Below are positions 53,869-62,904 of a stretch of 64,000 nt of DNA, in pieces. How positions within the stretch are numbered: the first letter of the stretch is position 1; the number at the start of each line of letters is the position of its first letter. The DNA lies in assembly GCF_001995095.2 (NCBI RefSeq), contig NZ_MTSD02000007.1, positions 62,001 through 126,000 on the forward strand, read 5' to 3'. Below the pieces are notes generated by a model. The model made no database searches. It saw nothing but the letters and a program-made list of their open reading frames with translations, and was not told the origin of the DNA. This DNA comes from Oceanospirillum linum (GTDB taxonomy: Bacteria > Pseudomonadota > Gammaproteobacteria > Pseudomonadales > Halomonadaceae). A program made the position numbers and the translations under genes.

Positions 53869-54837
53869 CTACTCCAGTGTCAGGTCAAGTTCATGAAAAC
53901 TCCCTCTGATTTCCAGTAAAATATTATTGATCTGGCTAGCCATTTTGCCTTCATGGCTACTAATTTCGGTGTTTAGCCTATCAATAATGGTCTGAATTTG
54001 GCTGAGAAGGCCTTTTAATGCGTTTTCACGCTCCAGATCGAGATATTTTGCTTCCAGCCCCTCGATAATGACAGCGGTAACATCCCTTAAACGGCCGTAA
54101 TTCACTTCATCATCAACCGGCATGTTTTTAATCAGAAAGGAAACATGACTGTCGTTTAAAATAGTCCGGTTATCAAAGTCATATAGGCGGCCCACGCCAC
54201 GAAGCAGTTCAAAAATATTGAGTTCAATGGGGCTGCATTCACCATTGAGTTGATCAAAAGAGTGAATCTCTTTACCGTGGAACTGCAGGCTGGTAACCAG
54301 GTTCAGGTTCCCCATCATCTCAAAGAAATGTTTGGCGACGTCTGCAAGGGAGTCCGCCTGCATACTGTTTTTGAAGAACTGAAGTACGTAACCGTACTGG
54401 GAGGCTTCTGCCATCGACTGGAATGCCATCGTTCGTGAAAAGGCTTCCTGATCTTTAAGGCTTCTTTTTCCCAGCTGATACTGGCCGACAGCATGAACTT
54501 TGGCGAACAACTCTTTCATTTCAAACGGTTTAGGCACGAAGTCATCGCCGCCAGCGTCGTAGGCCTTCAGGCGTTCTTCCAGGGAGTTATGGCCGGAAAC
54601 AAAAATTACAGAAAACTCATGGTCATTCTTTTTCAGCTCACGGCATAGGTCAATCCCATTTTTACCTGGCATGTTGATGTCGAGTAAAATAAGGTCCGGT
54701 TTGTGCTCTTCAAACAGCGCTTCGGTATCTTCACTGGTTGTAGCTGTGTGAACCTTATATTCACCTTCCAGCATATCGCTGACCATCTCGCAGTGCATTT
54801 CATCGTCATCAACAATCAGTAACGTCAGGTCATTCAT
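53869..54837 (-). CDS. Response regulator with helical output domain, ending at an internal amber codon
   Basis: From the ATG at 54837 the protein begins with a receiver domain (LLIVDDDEMHC, Asp53 in LILLDINMPGKNG, and VPKPFEMKELF), followed by about 200 residues of mostly helical sequence with no recognised output fold. It has GSFHELDLTLE before TAG (53871-53869). The frame then stays open for 41 codons (EEYFSKVIEKGLHDIDTDQN, then SLAGVQNALKVLAAQILHTV) to a TGA at 53745-53743, giving 364 residues if TAG replaced CAG. It is the last gene of the operon with the EAL regulator and hybrid kinase and is probably a phospho-dependent partner of that kinase. Confidence 0.8.
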   Translation of the reverse strand: MNDLTLLIVDDDEMHCEMVSDMLEGEYKVHTATTSEDTEALFEEHKPDLILLDINMPGKNGIDLCRELKKNDHEFSVIFVSGHNSLEERLKAYDAGGDDFVPKPFEMKELFAKVHAVGQYQLGKRSLKDQEAFSRTMAFQSMAEASQYGYVLQFFKNSMQADSLADVAKHFFEMMGNLNLVTSLQFHGKEIHSFDQLNGECSPIELNIFELLRGVGRLYDFDNRTILNDSHVSFLIKNMPVDDEVNYGRLRDVTAVIIEGLEAKYLDLERENALKGLLSQIQTIIDRLNTEISSHEGKMASQINNILLEIRGSFHELDLTLE

Positions 54838-54929
54838 TCCTAGTTCCCTATCTTTCACGGGTGAGGGCTGCATGCATTTACTTTGATACTTTCAGATAGC
54901 CGGGCAGCCTGTCCCCGGATATGGTCCGT

Positions 54930-56147
54930 TTAATTTTCGCTGATATAGTTTTCTGTCCAATTCAGGAACTCATCCGGTGGCAGAGCTTTACTGTACAGAT
55001 AGCCTTGCCCGATATGGCAACCCATTTTGCAGAGGGCCTGTTTCATTTCTTCTGTTTCAATACCTTCAGCAACGCAGCGAACTCCGAGCTGATGTGACAG
55101 TGTGACTGAGGATTCAACAATAGCCTTTGATATAGGGCTGCTCAGCATGTGAAATACGAAGCTTTTATCTATTTTGATCTCGTTAAAAGGTAGCTGATTA
55201 AGTTGTGATAAGGATGAGTAGCCCGTTCCAAAATCATCAATAGACAGAGAAAAGCTTTTAAGACGTAGCCGGGTCAGAGTATCGGAAACAGCCTGATTGT
55301 GGTCGCTCAGGCCGATGCGTTCAGTGATCTCAAATGTGATCATATCTGCAGGGGCCTGGTATCGTTTTAACAGGCGGGTCATAAGTGCGGGAAGGTCCAA
55401 TTCGTACAGATAGGCTGCGGACAGGTTTATGGATATTTGTAGTGGAGGAAGCCCGGACTCCAGCCATATCGTCATCTGTTTGAGTGCCTGTTCAATAACA
55501 CTTTCAGTGAGCAGAAGAATTTGCTGATTGCTTTCGATCAATGGCAGAAAGTCATCGGGCATGATGAGTCCGTTTGGGTGATGCCAGCGTACTAACGCTT
55601 CGGCACCATGTAGCTCACCGGTTTTAAGGTTGATTTGCGGTTGATAGTACGCAATGAATTCGTTCTGCTGTAGCCCTGTTTGGATGTCTTCGGGGTTAAA
55701 CTTTAAGGCTGCAATAGTGGACGACGAGGGTAAGGTTTGCCCCTGGTTCTGCTTAATAAAAGGTTGTTTTAATAACTCTGTCAGCGTATTAAGACTGATA
55801 GGTTTATTCAGTTGGCCCAGAACAGGTACATGGAGTCGGTCTGCCAGTTTATGAGCTCCATCCAGAACAGAGCGTTCAAAGCCTGTCATCAGAATGAGCT
55901 GAGGTTTCACCGGTAGGCTACCCAGATGGTTGATCACTTCAATACCATCAACATCAGGCATGGATAGATCCAGTACTAAGATATCCGGCATGGGGCATAA
56001 TGTGAGCTCATCCAAGCTGCTAAGCACGCTGCATTGCTCACAGGAGAAACCTTGCATTTCAGCAATTTCTGCCACAAGTCCACAGATCTCCCTCTCGTCA
56101 TCAATAACGAGTAATCGCTTTGTTGGCTCGGTCGAGAAATCACTCAT
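54930..56147 (-). CDS. REC-EAL cyclic-di-GMP phosphodiesterase
   Basis: This 405-residue cytosolic regulator degrades c-di-GMP under receiver control. The receiver (about 10-130) has phospho-acceptor Asp60 in DILVLDLSMPDVDG. The EAL domain (about 160-400) keeps all catalytic landmarks: GAEALVRWHHPNG, INLSAAYLY, FEITERIG, DDFGTGYSSLSQL, KIDKSFVF, VAEGIET and GQGYLYSKALPPDEF. It should therefore be active. It lies 25 bases downstream of the large hybrid kinase, implying that kinase signals set c-di-GMP levels and thereby motility or biofilm state. Confidence 0.93.
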   Translation of the reverse strand: MSDFSTEPTKRLLVIDDEREICGLVAEIAEMQGFSCEQCSVLSSLDELTLCPMPDILVLDLSMPDVDGIEVINHLGSLPVKPQLILMTGFERSVLDGAHKLADRLHVPVLGQLNKPISLNTLTELLKQPFIKQNQGQTLPSSSTIAALKFNPEDIQTGLQQNEFIAYYQPQINLKTGELHGAEALVRWHHPNGLIMPDDFLPLIESNQQILLLTESVIEQALKQMTIWLESGLPPLQISINLSAAYLYELDLPALMTRLLKRYQAPADMITFEITERIGLSDHNQAVSDTLTRLRLKSFSLSIDDFGTGYSSLSQLNQLPFNEIKIDKSFVFHMLSSPISKAIVESSVTLSHQLGVRCVAEGIETEEMKQALCKMGCHIGQGYLYSKALPPDEFLNWTENYISEN

Positions 56148-56172
56148 AAGACCTCCATGGTCTTCGGTTGCT

Positions 56173-59145
56173 TCATTTTTTATCCCACCGCCAGTGACTC
56201 AGAATATTCAGGATATCTTCTTTGCCGAAGGGCTTCTTCAGCAGCTCGCAAGAGTATTTTCGGGCTTCAGTCAAGCTGACGTTTTCAGCATAACCTGAAG
56301 CAAGAATGACCCGTGTCTCGGGTGTTCTTGTTCTAATCCACTGGGCAAGTTGAACACCGTTTTCACTACCTGGCATTACTATATCTGACAGAACCAGAGA
56401 AAAATTCTGAGGTTCATTCTTAATGATCTCCTTGGCTTCATCTGCACTACCGGCTTGTTGTGTTTTAAAGCCGATGGTTTCAAGGATCTCGTGTAGTGAT
56501 GACCGGATATCTTCTTCATCGTCAACAACCAGTGCCGCATGCCCTGCAGGGATTTCAACCTCAGGTATAAGAGTAGCTGAGGAATCCCCGGCTGTTGATA
56601 CTGTTTCGGATCTTGGCAGCCAAAGGCAGAAAGTTGTGCCAATATTCTCATGGCTTTCCACTTCAAGAAATCCGCTGCTGCGTTTGGCAAAACCATAAAC
56701 CATGCTCAATCCCAGACCTGTACCTTTGCCCTTTTCTTTTGTGGTAAAAAAAGGATCAAAGATCTTTTCCTGCAGCTCTTTTGGAATGCCTGATCCCGTA
56801 TCCTTGACCGATATGCAAATATAATCGCCCGGTTGTCGATTACGCACAATTAACGAATCGTCAGTGTCGAGGCTCACATTGGTAGCACCTATGGTCAGGG
56901 TGCCCTGTCCGTCCATGGCATCTCTGGCATTAATTGCCAGGTTGATCATGACATCTTCAAAGTCTCCCCTGTCGATCAGAACCGGCCAGAGGTCCTTTGA
57001 TATTTCAAGAACGATCTGAATATTTCTGGTGAGTGATTTGGTTATCAGTTCGATAAGGTCGCTCAGAATATCATCGATGTGGCAGACTTCGCTGTTGATC
57101 TGTTGCTGGCGTGAGAACTGCATTAATTTGTGCGTCAGACTGGTGGTACGGGTTGCTGCCTTGTTAATTGCACAGAGATGTTTATTTGTTTTTTCATTAT
57201 CACCGAGCTTCATCTCCAATAGTTCAGCATGGCCTCTGATAATATTGGTAATATTGTTAAAGTCATGGGCAATACCTCCTACCAGTTGACCTATCGCTTC
57301 CATTTTCTGAGTACGGCGCATGCGGCTTTCAATGCGTTTTTTCTCAGTAATATCATGCACAACCATTAAAATTGAGGGGCGGGATGACAGGTTGATTGAG
57401 TGCGAGTGAATTTCCACATCAACAACATCCCCCGAGTGCTTCTGCATTCGGCTCTCCAGAACATGGTAGTTACCATTTTCATTGTTGATCGATACCAGGG
57501 CATGGATATCCATCACCTGCTGAACCGGAATCAGATCGTAAATGCCTTTGCTGAGCATCTCGTTCAGAGAGTAACCGAATACCTCTGTAGCCGTATGGTT
57601 CACCGCAATAAACTGAAAGGTTTCCCGGTCAAATGCCATTAATGACAGTGGACTGTCGAAAAACAGAAGTCGGAACTGCTGTTCCTGCTGAATCAGGTCG
57701 CTTTGAATTTTCCGACGGTGTTCATTAAGCACCAGAATGTGTAAATAATTGGCTACCTCCCGAACAAAGTTGTACTGATCCTTATGCCACTGAGTGCGTT
57801 GTGTGTCTTCTATCATAAGAAAACCGATCAGATTGCTGTTTTTAATAAAAGCCGCACAGATAAGGGTTGCCGTCTGATTTCGTCGGATATATTCCTGCGA
57901 AAGGAAACCGTTGTCTGAATCGGGGCGGTTTAGATTAGAAAGGGAAAGTACCCGAACCTGTTCCAGCTGACGGACAAATGTTGTATTGCTGTTCAGTAGC
58001 AAAGGGGTCTTCTCACAATAATTTGCCTGGGCATGATCAATCTGAACAACATTCCGATAAACGGGTGTGTCTTCTTCTGCGAGCCATATACCGGCTCTTG
58101 GTGCCTGTAATGTATTGCTGGCCAATTGGCAGATCTCTCTGACCAGCTGCTCAAACGGAGCATCCTCCTGGGTGGCAATACGGGCAACCTCCAGAGTTGC
58201 CCTTTGCTGCTTCCGGATACGTATACTCTTTTCATGGCGTTCTGTATTTGTTTCCAGCTCTGCACGCACATCCTGGATCTGAATCGAAAAAAGCAGCTCT
58301 GAATGCTTGATAAAAGGTAGGCATGAGACTCGTACATTGATTAGATTTCCGGCTTTGCTGTGGGCTTTCAGCTCCTGTAATTCATCCGGGTCTTTCTGAT
58401 GCAGGTTAAGCTTGAGCTTTGGGATCAGTCGAGTAATAACCTGCCCCGTAAGGCGCTCAGAAGGAAAGGCCAGAAGACTTCCGGCAGATGAGTTGTGATT
58501 GATAATGATCCCTTCGGCTGTTGTGATAAACCTCGGCGCTTTGCTGTTTATAAACTGAAAGTCCTGTCCGCTAATGGCCTCTGTTTTAAGGTCTGTCTTT
58601 GCCCTTCTGGCCAATTGACTCTCTTCTTCCGGCCTGAGCTCATCAAGAATCAGCAGATTGACACACAGTGAGATGAGTGGCTCCAGACGGTTTATATCAT
58701 CAGTGCCATAATTATTCTGTCGACCAAATAACACCAGGATGCCTTTTTTATCACCCATGGAATTTGTCAGTGGAATCAACATCAGACGCTGAAACAGTCG
58801 CCAGGCGAGTGTATTTGCCAGCTCGGCTTTAACGGCCGTAGAGCTGTTAGCGATTAAAGGAGCTGTTCGTCTTATTTGAGGCAGTAAGCAGGAATAGATC
58901 TCTGTTGCATGTTTTTTCAGGTGTTCCTTGTCTGTTGTGTTTTCCGGGGCGTGCGCAGTAAATTCAGAGATCAATGTGCCGGAGTGATTGTGGAGCAAAA
59001 AGGCAAATCGGCTTCCTGAAAGTGAGATCATAGACTCTAAGGCGCTGACCATGATGTCAGGCAGCGGCACCCGACTCTCAAATTGCTTGAGCAAAAGAAG
59101 AGAGGCGTAGAGTGCTTTTTCTGAAGTTTCAGCGGAACCGGACAT
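56173..59145 (-). CDS. Large soluble GAF/PAS hybrid histidine kinase
   Basis: This 990-residue kinase has no clear membrane segment. The order is GAF-like (about 5-165), PAS (about 200-300), a second GAF (about 325-475, with [20 protein letters not shown]), PAS (about 490-605, with [20 protein letters not shown]), HisKA with His627 in [16 protein letters not shown], the ATPase domain ([37 protein letters not shown]) and a C-terminal receiver with Asp921 in [14 protein letters not shown]. It heads a three-gene operon with the REC-EAL and REC-helical proteins. The input signal is unknown. Confidence 0.93.
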   Translation of the reverse strand: MSGSAETSEKALYASLLLLKQFESRVPLPDIMVSALESMISLSGSRFAFLLHNHSGTLISEFTAHAPENTTDKEHLKKHATEIYSCLLPQIRRTAPLIANSSTAVKAELANTLAWRLFQRLMLIPLTNSMGDKKGILVLFGRQNNYGTDDINRLEPLISLCVNLLILDELRPEEESQLARRAKTDLKTEAISGQDFQFINSKAPRFITTAEGIIINHNSSAGSLLAFPSERLTGQVITRLIPKLKLNLHQKDPDELQELKAHSKAGNLINVRVSCLPFIKHSELLFSIQIQDVRAELETNTERHEKSIRIRKQQRATLEVARIATQEDAPFEQLVREICQLASNTLQAPRAGIWLAEEDTPVYRNVVQIDHAQANYCEKTPLLLNSNTTFVRQLEQVRVLSLSNLNRPDSDNGFLSQEYIRRNQTATLICAAFIKNSNLIGFLMIEDTQRTQWHKDQYNFVREVANYLHILVLNEHRRKIQSDLIQQEQQFRLLFFDSPLSLMAFDRETFQFIAVNHTATEVFGYSLNEMLSKGIYDLIPVQQVMDIHALVSINNENGNYHVLESRMQKHSGDVVDVEIHSHSINLSSRPSILMVVHDITEKKRIESRMRRTQKMEAIGQLVGGIAHDFNNITNIIRGHAELLEMKLGDNEKTNKHLCAINKAATRTTSLTHKLMQFSRQQQINSEVCHIDDILSDLIELITKSLTRNIQIVLEISKDLWPVLIDRGDFEDVMINLAINARDAMDGQGTLTIGATNVSLDTDDSLIVRNRQPGDYICISVKDTGSGIPKELQEKIFDPFFTTKEKGKGTGLGLSMVYGFAKRSSGFLEVESHENIGTTFCLWLPRSETVSTAGDSSATLIPEVEIPAGHAALVVDDEEDIRSSLHEILETIGFKTQQAGSADEAKEIIKNEPQNFSLVLSDIVMPGSENGVQLAQWIRTRTPETRVILASGYAENVSLTEARKYSCELLKKPFGKEDILNILSHWRWDKK

Positions 59146-59386
59146 GGCATTCCTTTGGTGTCGTGTTCGATGATGCTCTTTTAATAATCGCTCATCTTAA
59201 GAATTAGGTTACGGAGCAAAGAAAATCAAACATTAAGATATGTATTTATTGTTTTTTTGCTGGGGAGTGGTTCTTGGATTCTGTTTTGCTCTTGTGCTGT
59301 TTCAGGCTTATGCATACCATCGGAGCAATTTTTTAAGTCCGGTGCTTTATTTGAGTTTAAGCACCGGGTGTCTCAGGAGTTCTTTT

Positions 59387-60538
59387 ATGCATTACCCGGA
59401 AACTAAGCTTCCAAACGTTGGGACAACCATTTTCAGTGTCATGTCTCAGTTGGCCGCCGAGCACCGTGCCATCAATCTGTCTCAAGGTTTTCCTGATTTT
59501 GACGGTCCTCAGCTGATTCGTGATCGTGTTGTCCACTATATGCAGTCCGGCGCTAATCAATATGCCCCTTTTATTGGCGTGCCTTCCTTACGTCAGGCGA
59601 TTAAGGATAAAGTTGCACGGCATTATGGTGCAGATGTTGATGCTGAATCAGAGGTTACGGTGACGTCAGGTGCCTCTGAGGCTATTTACGCTGCGATCAC
59701 GGCTACCGTGCGTCAGGGGGATGAGGTGATTGTTTTTGATCCTTGCTATGACTGTTATGAGCCTGCTGTTGAGCTCAATGGCGGGGTTTGTCGTCATGTC
59801 GCTCTGGATCTGCCGGAGTTTAAGATTAATTGGCTGGCGCTGGAGCAGGCAATTTCACCCCGGACCCGGATGATTATTGTGAATGCACCCCATAACCCCA
59901 GTGGCGTTAGCCTGAGCCGGGATGAACTGGACCGGCTTGCGGAGTTGATTCGGGATACCAATATCCTGTTATTGGGGGATGAGGTTTATGAGCATATTGT
60001 ATTCGATGGACAGTCTCACAATAGTCTGCTTACCCACAAAGAGCTGGCACGGCGCAGCTTTGTGATCTCTTCATTTGGTAAGACCTACCATATCACGGGC
60101 TGGAAAGTGGGCTACTGTATAGCCCCTGTCGCGCTATCAACGGAACTGCGCAAAGTACATCAGTATATTACATTTTGTACTCCAACACCGATGCAGCTGG
60201 CGATTGCTGACTATATGAACACTCACCCGGAATATGAATCCGAGCTATCGGGTTTCTATCAGGAGAAACGGGATATTTTTTGTCATGAGATCCGCCGTAG
60301 CCGTTTTGGTTTTACGCCAGCTAAGGGCGGTTACTTTCAGTTGGCAGACTATAGTCAGATCAGTGATATGGATGACGTTAGCTTTGCCCGTTGGCTCACT
60401 ACAGAAGCTGGTGTGGCGGCGATTCCTGTCTCCGTTTTCTGTGAGCAGCCAAAACCGGACGCGCGGCTGATTCGTTTCTGCTTCGCCAAAAATGAAGAAA
60501 CCCTAAAACATGCGGGAGAGCGGTTATGCCGGTTATAA
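59387..60538 (+). CDS. ybdL: Methionine aminotransferase, YbdL-like
   Basis: This PLP enzyme of the KAT/glutamine-transaminase-K group transaminates methionine and related amino acids. The ATG with CAGGAG seven bases upstream gives 383 residues; a longer reading from 59240 adds a spurious hydrophobic stretch. Motifs are INLSQGFPDFDGPQLIRDRV, YAPFIGVPSLRQAI, NAPHNPSGVSLSRDELDRL and the PLP lysine Lys232 in SSFGKTYHITGWKVGY. The 3' end overlaps yafV by 13 bases. A 9-bp hairpin (59339-59347 with 59359-59367) lies in the leader. Confidence 0.9.
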   Translation: MHYPETKLPNVGTTIFSVMSQLAAEHRAINLSQGFPDFDGPQLIRDRVVHYMQSGANQYAPFIGVPSLRQAIKDKVARHYGADVDAESEVTVTSGASEAIYAAITATVRQGDEVIVFDPCYDCYEPAVELNGGVCRHVALDLPEFKINWLALEQAISPRTRMIIVNAPHNPSGVSLSRDELDRLAELIRDTNILLLGDEVYEHIVFDGQSHNSLLTHKELARRSFVISSFGKTYHITGWKVGYCIAPVALSTELRKVHQYITFCTPTPMQLAIADYMNTHPEYESELSGFYQEKRDIFCHEIRRSRFGFTPAKGGYFQLADYSQISDMDDVSFARWLTTEAGVAAIPVSVFCEQPKPDARLIRFCFAKNEETLKHAGERLCRL

Positions 60539-61347
60539 ATATCAATGAAGAAAAAGTTGAGAATGACCTGAGAGTGACCCTGGTTCAGTCAGAACTGTTT
60601 TGGCACCAGCCTGAGCAGAACAGGGAGATGTTTGCTGAAAAACTATCAGGCTTGTCGGGTCAGACCGATGTTGTCATTCTGCCGGAAATGTTCACAACAG
60701 GTTTCTCCATGGCACCGGAAGCTATTGCTGAACCCGCTGACCAGGAAACATTGCAATGGATGCAGCAGCAGGCCAAATCTGTCGATGCAGTGGTTTGCGG
60801 TAGTGTTGCCGTTAAAGATAACCAGGGTTGCTATAATCGTTTCTACTGGGTTCAGCCGGATAGCCAATGGTACTCCTATGATAAGCACCACCTGTTTCGT
60901 ATGGCCGGTGAGCATGAGCACTATCAGGCGGGGCAGACTCGTCCTGTTATATCCTATAAGGGTTGGCGTATCTTCCCTCAAATCTGTTATGACCTGCGGT
61001 TCCCGGTTTGGAGCCGGAATCATGATGAATATGATTTAGCGATTTATGTTGCTAACTGGCCGGCTGTTCGTGAGCACCCCTGGCAAGTGTTGCTTCAGGC
61101 CAGAGCGATAGAAAACCTGTGCTATGTTGCTGGCGTCAATCGGGTCGGACAGGATGGCAATGGTCTTAATTACAGTGGTCGCTCGGCTATGATCGACTTT
61201 AAGGGGCATAGTTTTGAAGATTACGCTGCCGGTGAGAGCTTTATCTCGACGTGTACTTTATCTCTGGATAGCCTGAAAGCGTTTCGTCAGGCTTTCCCTG
61301 CCTTTGAAGATGCGGATGGTTTCATACTGAAGCAGAATAAACGCTAA
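60526..61347 (+). CDS. yafV: Omega-amidase YafV
   Basis: YafV hydrolyses alpha-ketoglutaramate or alpha-ketosuccinamate, the products of glutamine or asparagine transamination. The 273-residue nitrilase-fold protein has the catalytic Glu in VVILPEMFTTGFSM, Lys in YSYDKHHLFRMAGE, and Cys154 in FPQICYDLRFPVW. Its start lies inside ybdL with GGGAG upstream. The ybdL-yafV pair forms the glutamine transaminase-omega-amidase route, which makes methionine transamination irreversible. Confidence 0.92.
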   Translation: MPVININEEKVENDLRVTLVQSELFWHQPEQNREMFAEKLSGLSGQTDVVILPEMFTTGFSMAPEAIAEPADQETLQWMQQQAKSVDAVVCGSVAVKDNQGCYNRFYWVQPDSQWYSYDKHHLFRMAGEHEHYQAGQTRPVISYKGWRIFPQICYDLRFPVWSRNHDEYDLAIYVANWPAVREHPWQVLLQARAIENLCYVAGVNRVGQDGNGLNYSGRSAMIDFKGHSFEDYAAGESFISTCTLSLDSLKAFRQAFPAFEDADGFILKQNKR

Positions 61348-61813
61348 TCTCCAGCTATCACGACAAGCATTGTAAGTCTCTGAGGTCTTAAACTTCAGGG
61401 GCTTTTTTTGTTTTTAATCAAGTGATAAACACGCGGATAGGCCCGCTGTCATTTCAGGCTGGTGTCTTCGGGTAACAGAAAGTGTTACCTGAATAATGTT
61501 GGCTTTAGTGATTGTGCACTTAAAAGTAACTAAATACGCCCTGTTTTGGTGCATTGTAATGATGTGGGTTTCAGGCCGAAGTTTTATTTTAATTATTGTT
61601 TGATGCCTGCATGTGTAAACGTTGGTTGCTGTAAAACCTTCTATGGGCGGTCTTAGTGACGTTTTTCAACGATCTACCCGATGTTATTTCCTGTCCTAAG
61701 GGAATTAAACAAGCGTATTAATAAGAGTTGGAATAGCAGTTGCATATAGACTAAAGGTCAGTATGTAGCCGTAAGCTACTACGAATCCCAAAGACACGAG
61801 AGGATTAATAACA
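61348..61813. other. Intergenic region upstream of the aap operon
   Basis: These 466 bases hold the yafV terminator and then the aapJ control region, with no ORF. GGTAACA-N5-TGTTACC (61471-61489) is a 7-bp palindrome and an operator candidate. GTAGC-N5-GCTAC (61765-61779) is a small hairpin 35 bases before the ATG. TGCAC (61515) and GGTGCA (61548-61553) recall NtrC half-sites, but their spacing is wrong. I found no sigma-54 promoter. Confidence 0.35.
61374..61415 (+). terminator. Intrinsic terminator of ybdL-yafV
   Basis: AAGTCTCTGA (61374-61383) pairs with TCAGGGGCTT (61395-61404, two G-U pairs) and is followed by TTTTTGTTTTT. Confidence 0.75.
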
Positions 61814-62833
61814 ATGAAGAAAATGGGTCTTATCGCTGCAACGGCAGCTATGACAGTTGGTTTTTCTGTAAACGCATCTGCCGCTGATACGCTGGCATCT
61901 GTCAAGGAACGGGGTTTTGTACAGTGTGGTGTAACGACCGGTGTACCCGGTTATTCCAACCCTGATGACAAGGGTAACTGGAAAGGGATGGATGTTGATG
62001 TTTGTCGCGGGATTGCTGCGGCAACTTTGGGCGATGCCGATAAAGTTAAATATATTCCTCTGAATGCTAAAGAGCGTTTTACGGCGCTTCAGTCTGGCGA
62101 AATTGATGTGCTGTCCCGTGTTACAACCTGGACGCTGACTCGTGATAGCTCTCTGGGTCTGAACTTTGCGGGTGTTACATACTATGACGGTCAGGGCTTT
62201 TTGATTAATAAAAACCTGGGTGTAGAAAGTGCCCTTGAGTTGGATGGCGCTTCCATGTGTATTCAGTCCGGTACCACGACTGAATTGAATGCGGCGGACT
62301 ATTTCCGTGAAAACAATATGGAGTTTGAACCGGTTGTATTTGATACCGCTGACCAGACTGTAAAAGGTTTTGAAGCCGGTCGTTGTGATGTTCTGACCTC
62401 TGACCAATCTCAGCTGTATGCTCTGCGCATCAAGCTGTCTAACCCATCATCAGCAATGATTCTGCCAGAAATTATTTCTAAAGAGCCACTGGGGCCTGTT
62501 GTTCGTCAGGGTGATGATGCCTGGTTTAATGTTGTTAAGTGGTCCCTTTTTGCCATGGTTAATGCTGAAGAGCTGGGTCTGACGTCCAAGAATATTGATA
62601 GTATGAAAAGCTCTAAAAATCCTAATATTGCCCGCTTTGTCGGTGCTGAAGGTATCAAGGGTACAGGTTTATCGCTCTCCGATAACTGGGCTTACAATAT
62701 TGTGAAGCAGGTTGGTAACTACGGCGAAGCGTTTGATCGTAACCTGGGTACGAGTTCACCGCTTAAAATTGAGCGTGGCCTGAATGCACTATGGAACAAG
62801 GGTGGCCTGCAGTACGCACCGCCTATCCGCTAA
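61814..62833 (+). CDS. aapJ: General L-amino-acid ABC transporter binding protein AapJ
   Basis: This 339-residue periplasmic binding protein delivers amino acids to the AapQMP transporter. A signal peptide (MGLIAATAAMTVGFSVNASA) is followed by the family-3 solute-binding domain: DTLASVKERGFVQCGVTTGV, GMDVDVCRGIAAATLGDADK, RFTALQSGEIDVLSRVTTWT, and DVLTSDQSQLYALR. The two cysteines (about 38 and 67) may form the disulfide typical of AapJ. GAGG lies just upstream of the ATG. The permease gene follows 71 bases later. Confidence 0.95.
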   Translation: MKKMGLIAATAAMTVGFSVNASAADTLASVKERGFVQCGVTTGVPGYSNPDDKGNWKGMDVDVCRGIAAATLGDADKVKYIPLNAKERFTALQSGEIDVLSRVTTWTLTRDSSLGLNFAGVTYYDGQGFLINKNLGVESALELDGASMCIQSGTTTELNAADYFRENNMEFEPVVFDTADQTVKGFEAGRCDVLTSDQSQLYALRIKLSNPSSAMILPEIISKEPLGPVVRQGDDAWFNVVKWSLFAMVNAEELGLTSKNIDSMKSSKNPNIARFVGAEGIKGTGLSLSDNWAYNIVKQVGNYGEAFDRNLGTSSPLKIERGLNALWNKGGLQYAPPIR

Positions 62834-62904
62834 GTCTGTTCGGGGGGGGAGGATGTAACTCACCTCCCGTTTGTGTTTTTGTCCATTCAGTAGGAGTACC
62901 GCCT

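Noticed and set aside
59240-59386. Hydrophobic N-terminal extension of the YbdL-like transaminase
   Set aside because: The family is cytosolic and starts near MHYPETKLP; the extension overlaps a leader hairpin, and a good ribosome site precedes the ATG at 59387.
61515-61553. NtrC site upstream of aapJ from TGCAC and GGTGCA halves
   Set aside because: The halves are about 28 bases apart, far from the usual spacing, and no sigma-54 promoter (TGGCAC-N5-TTGC) was found.
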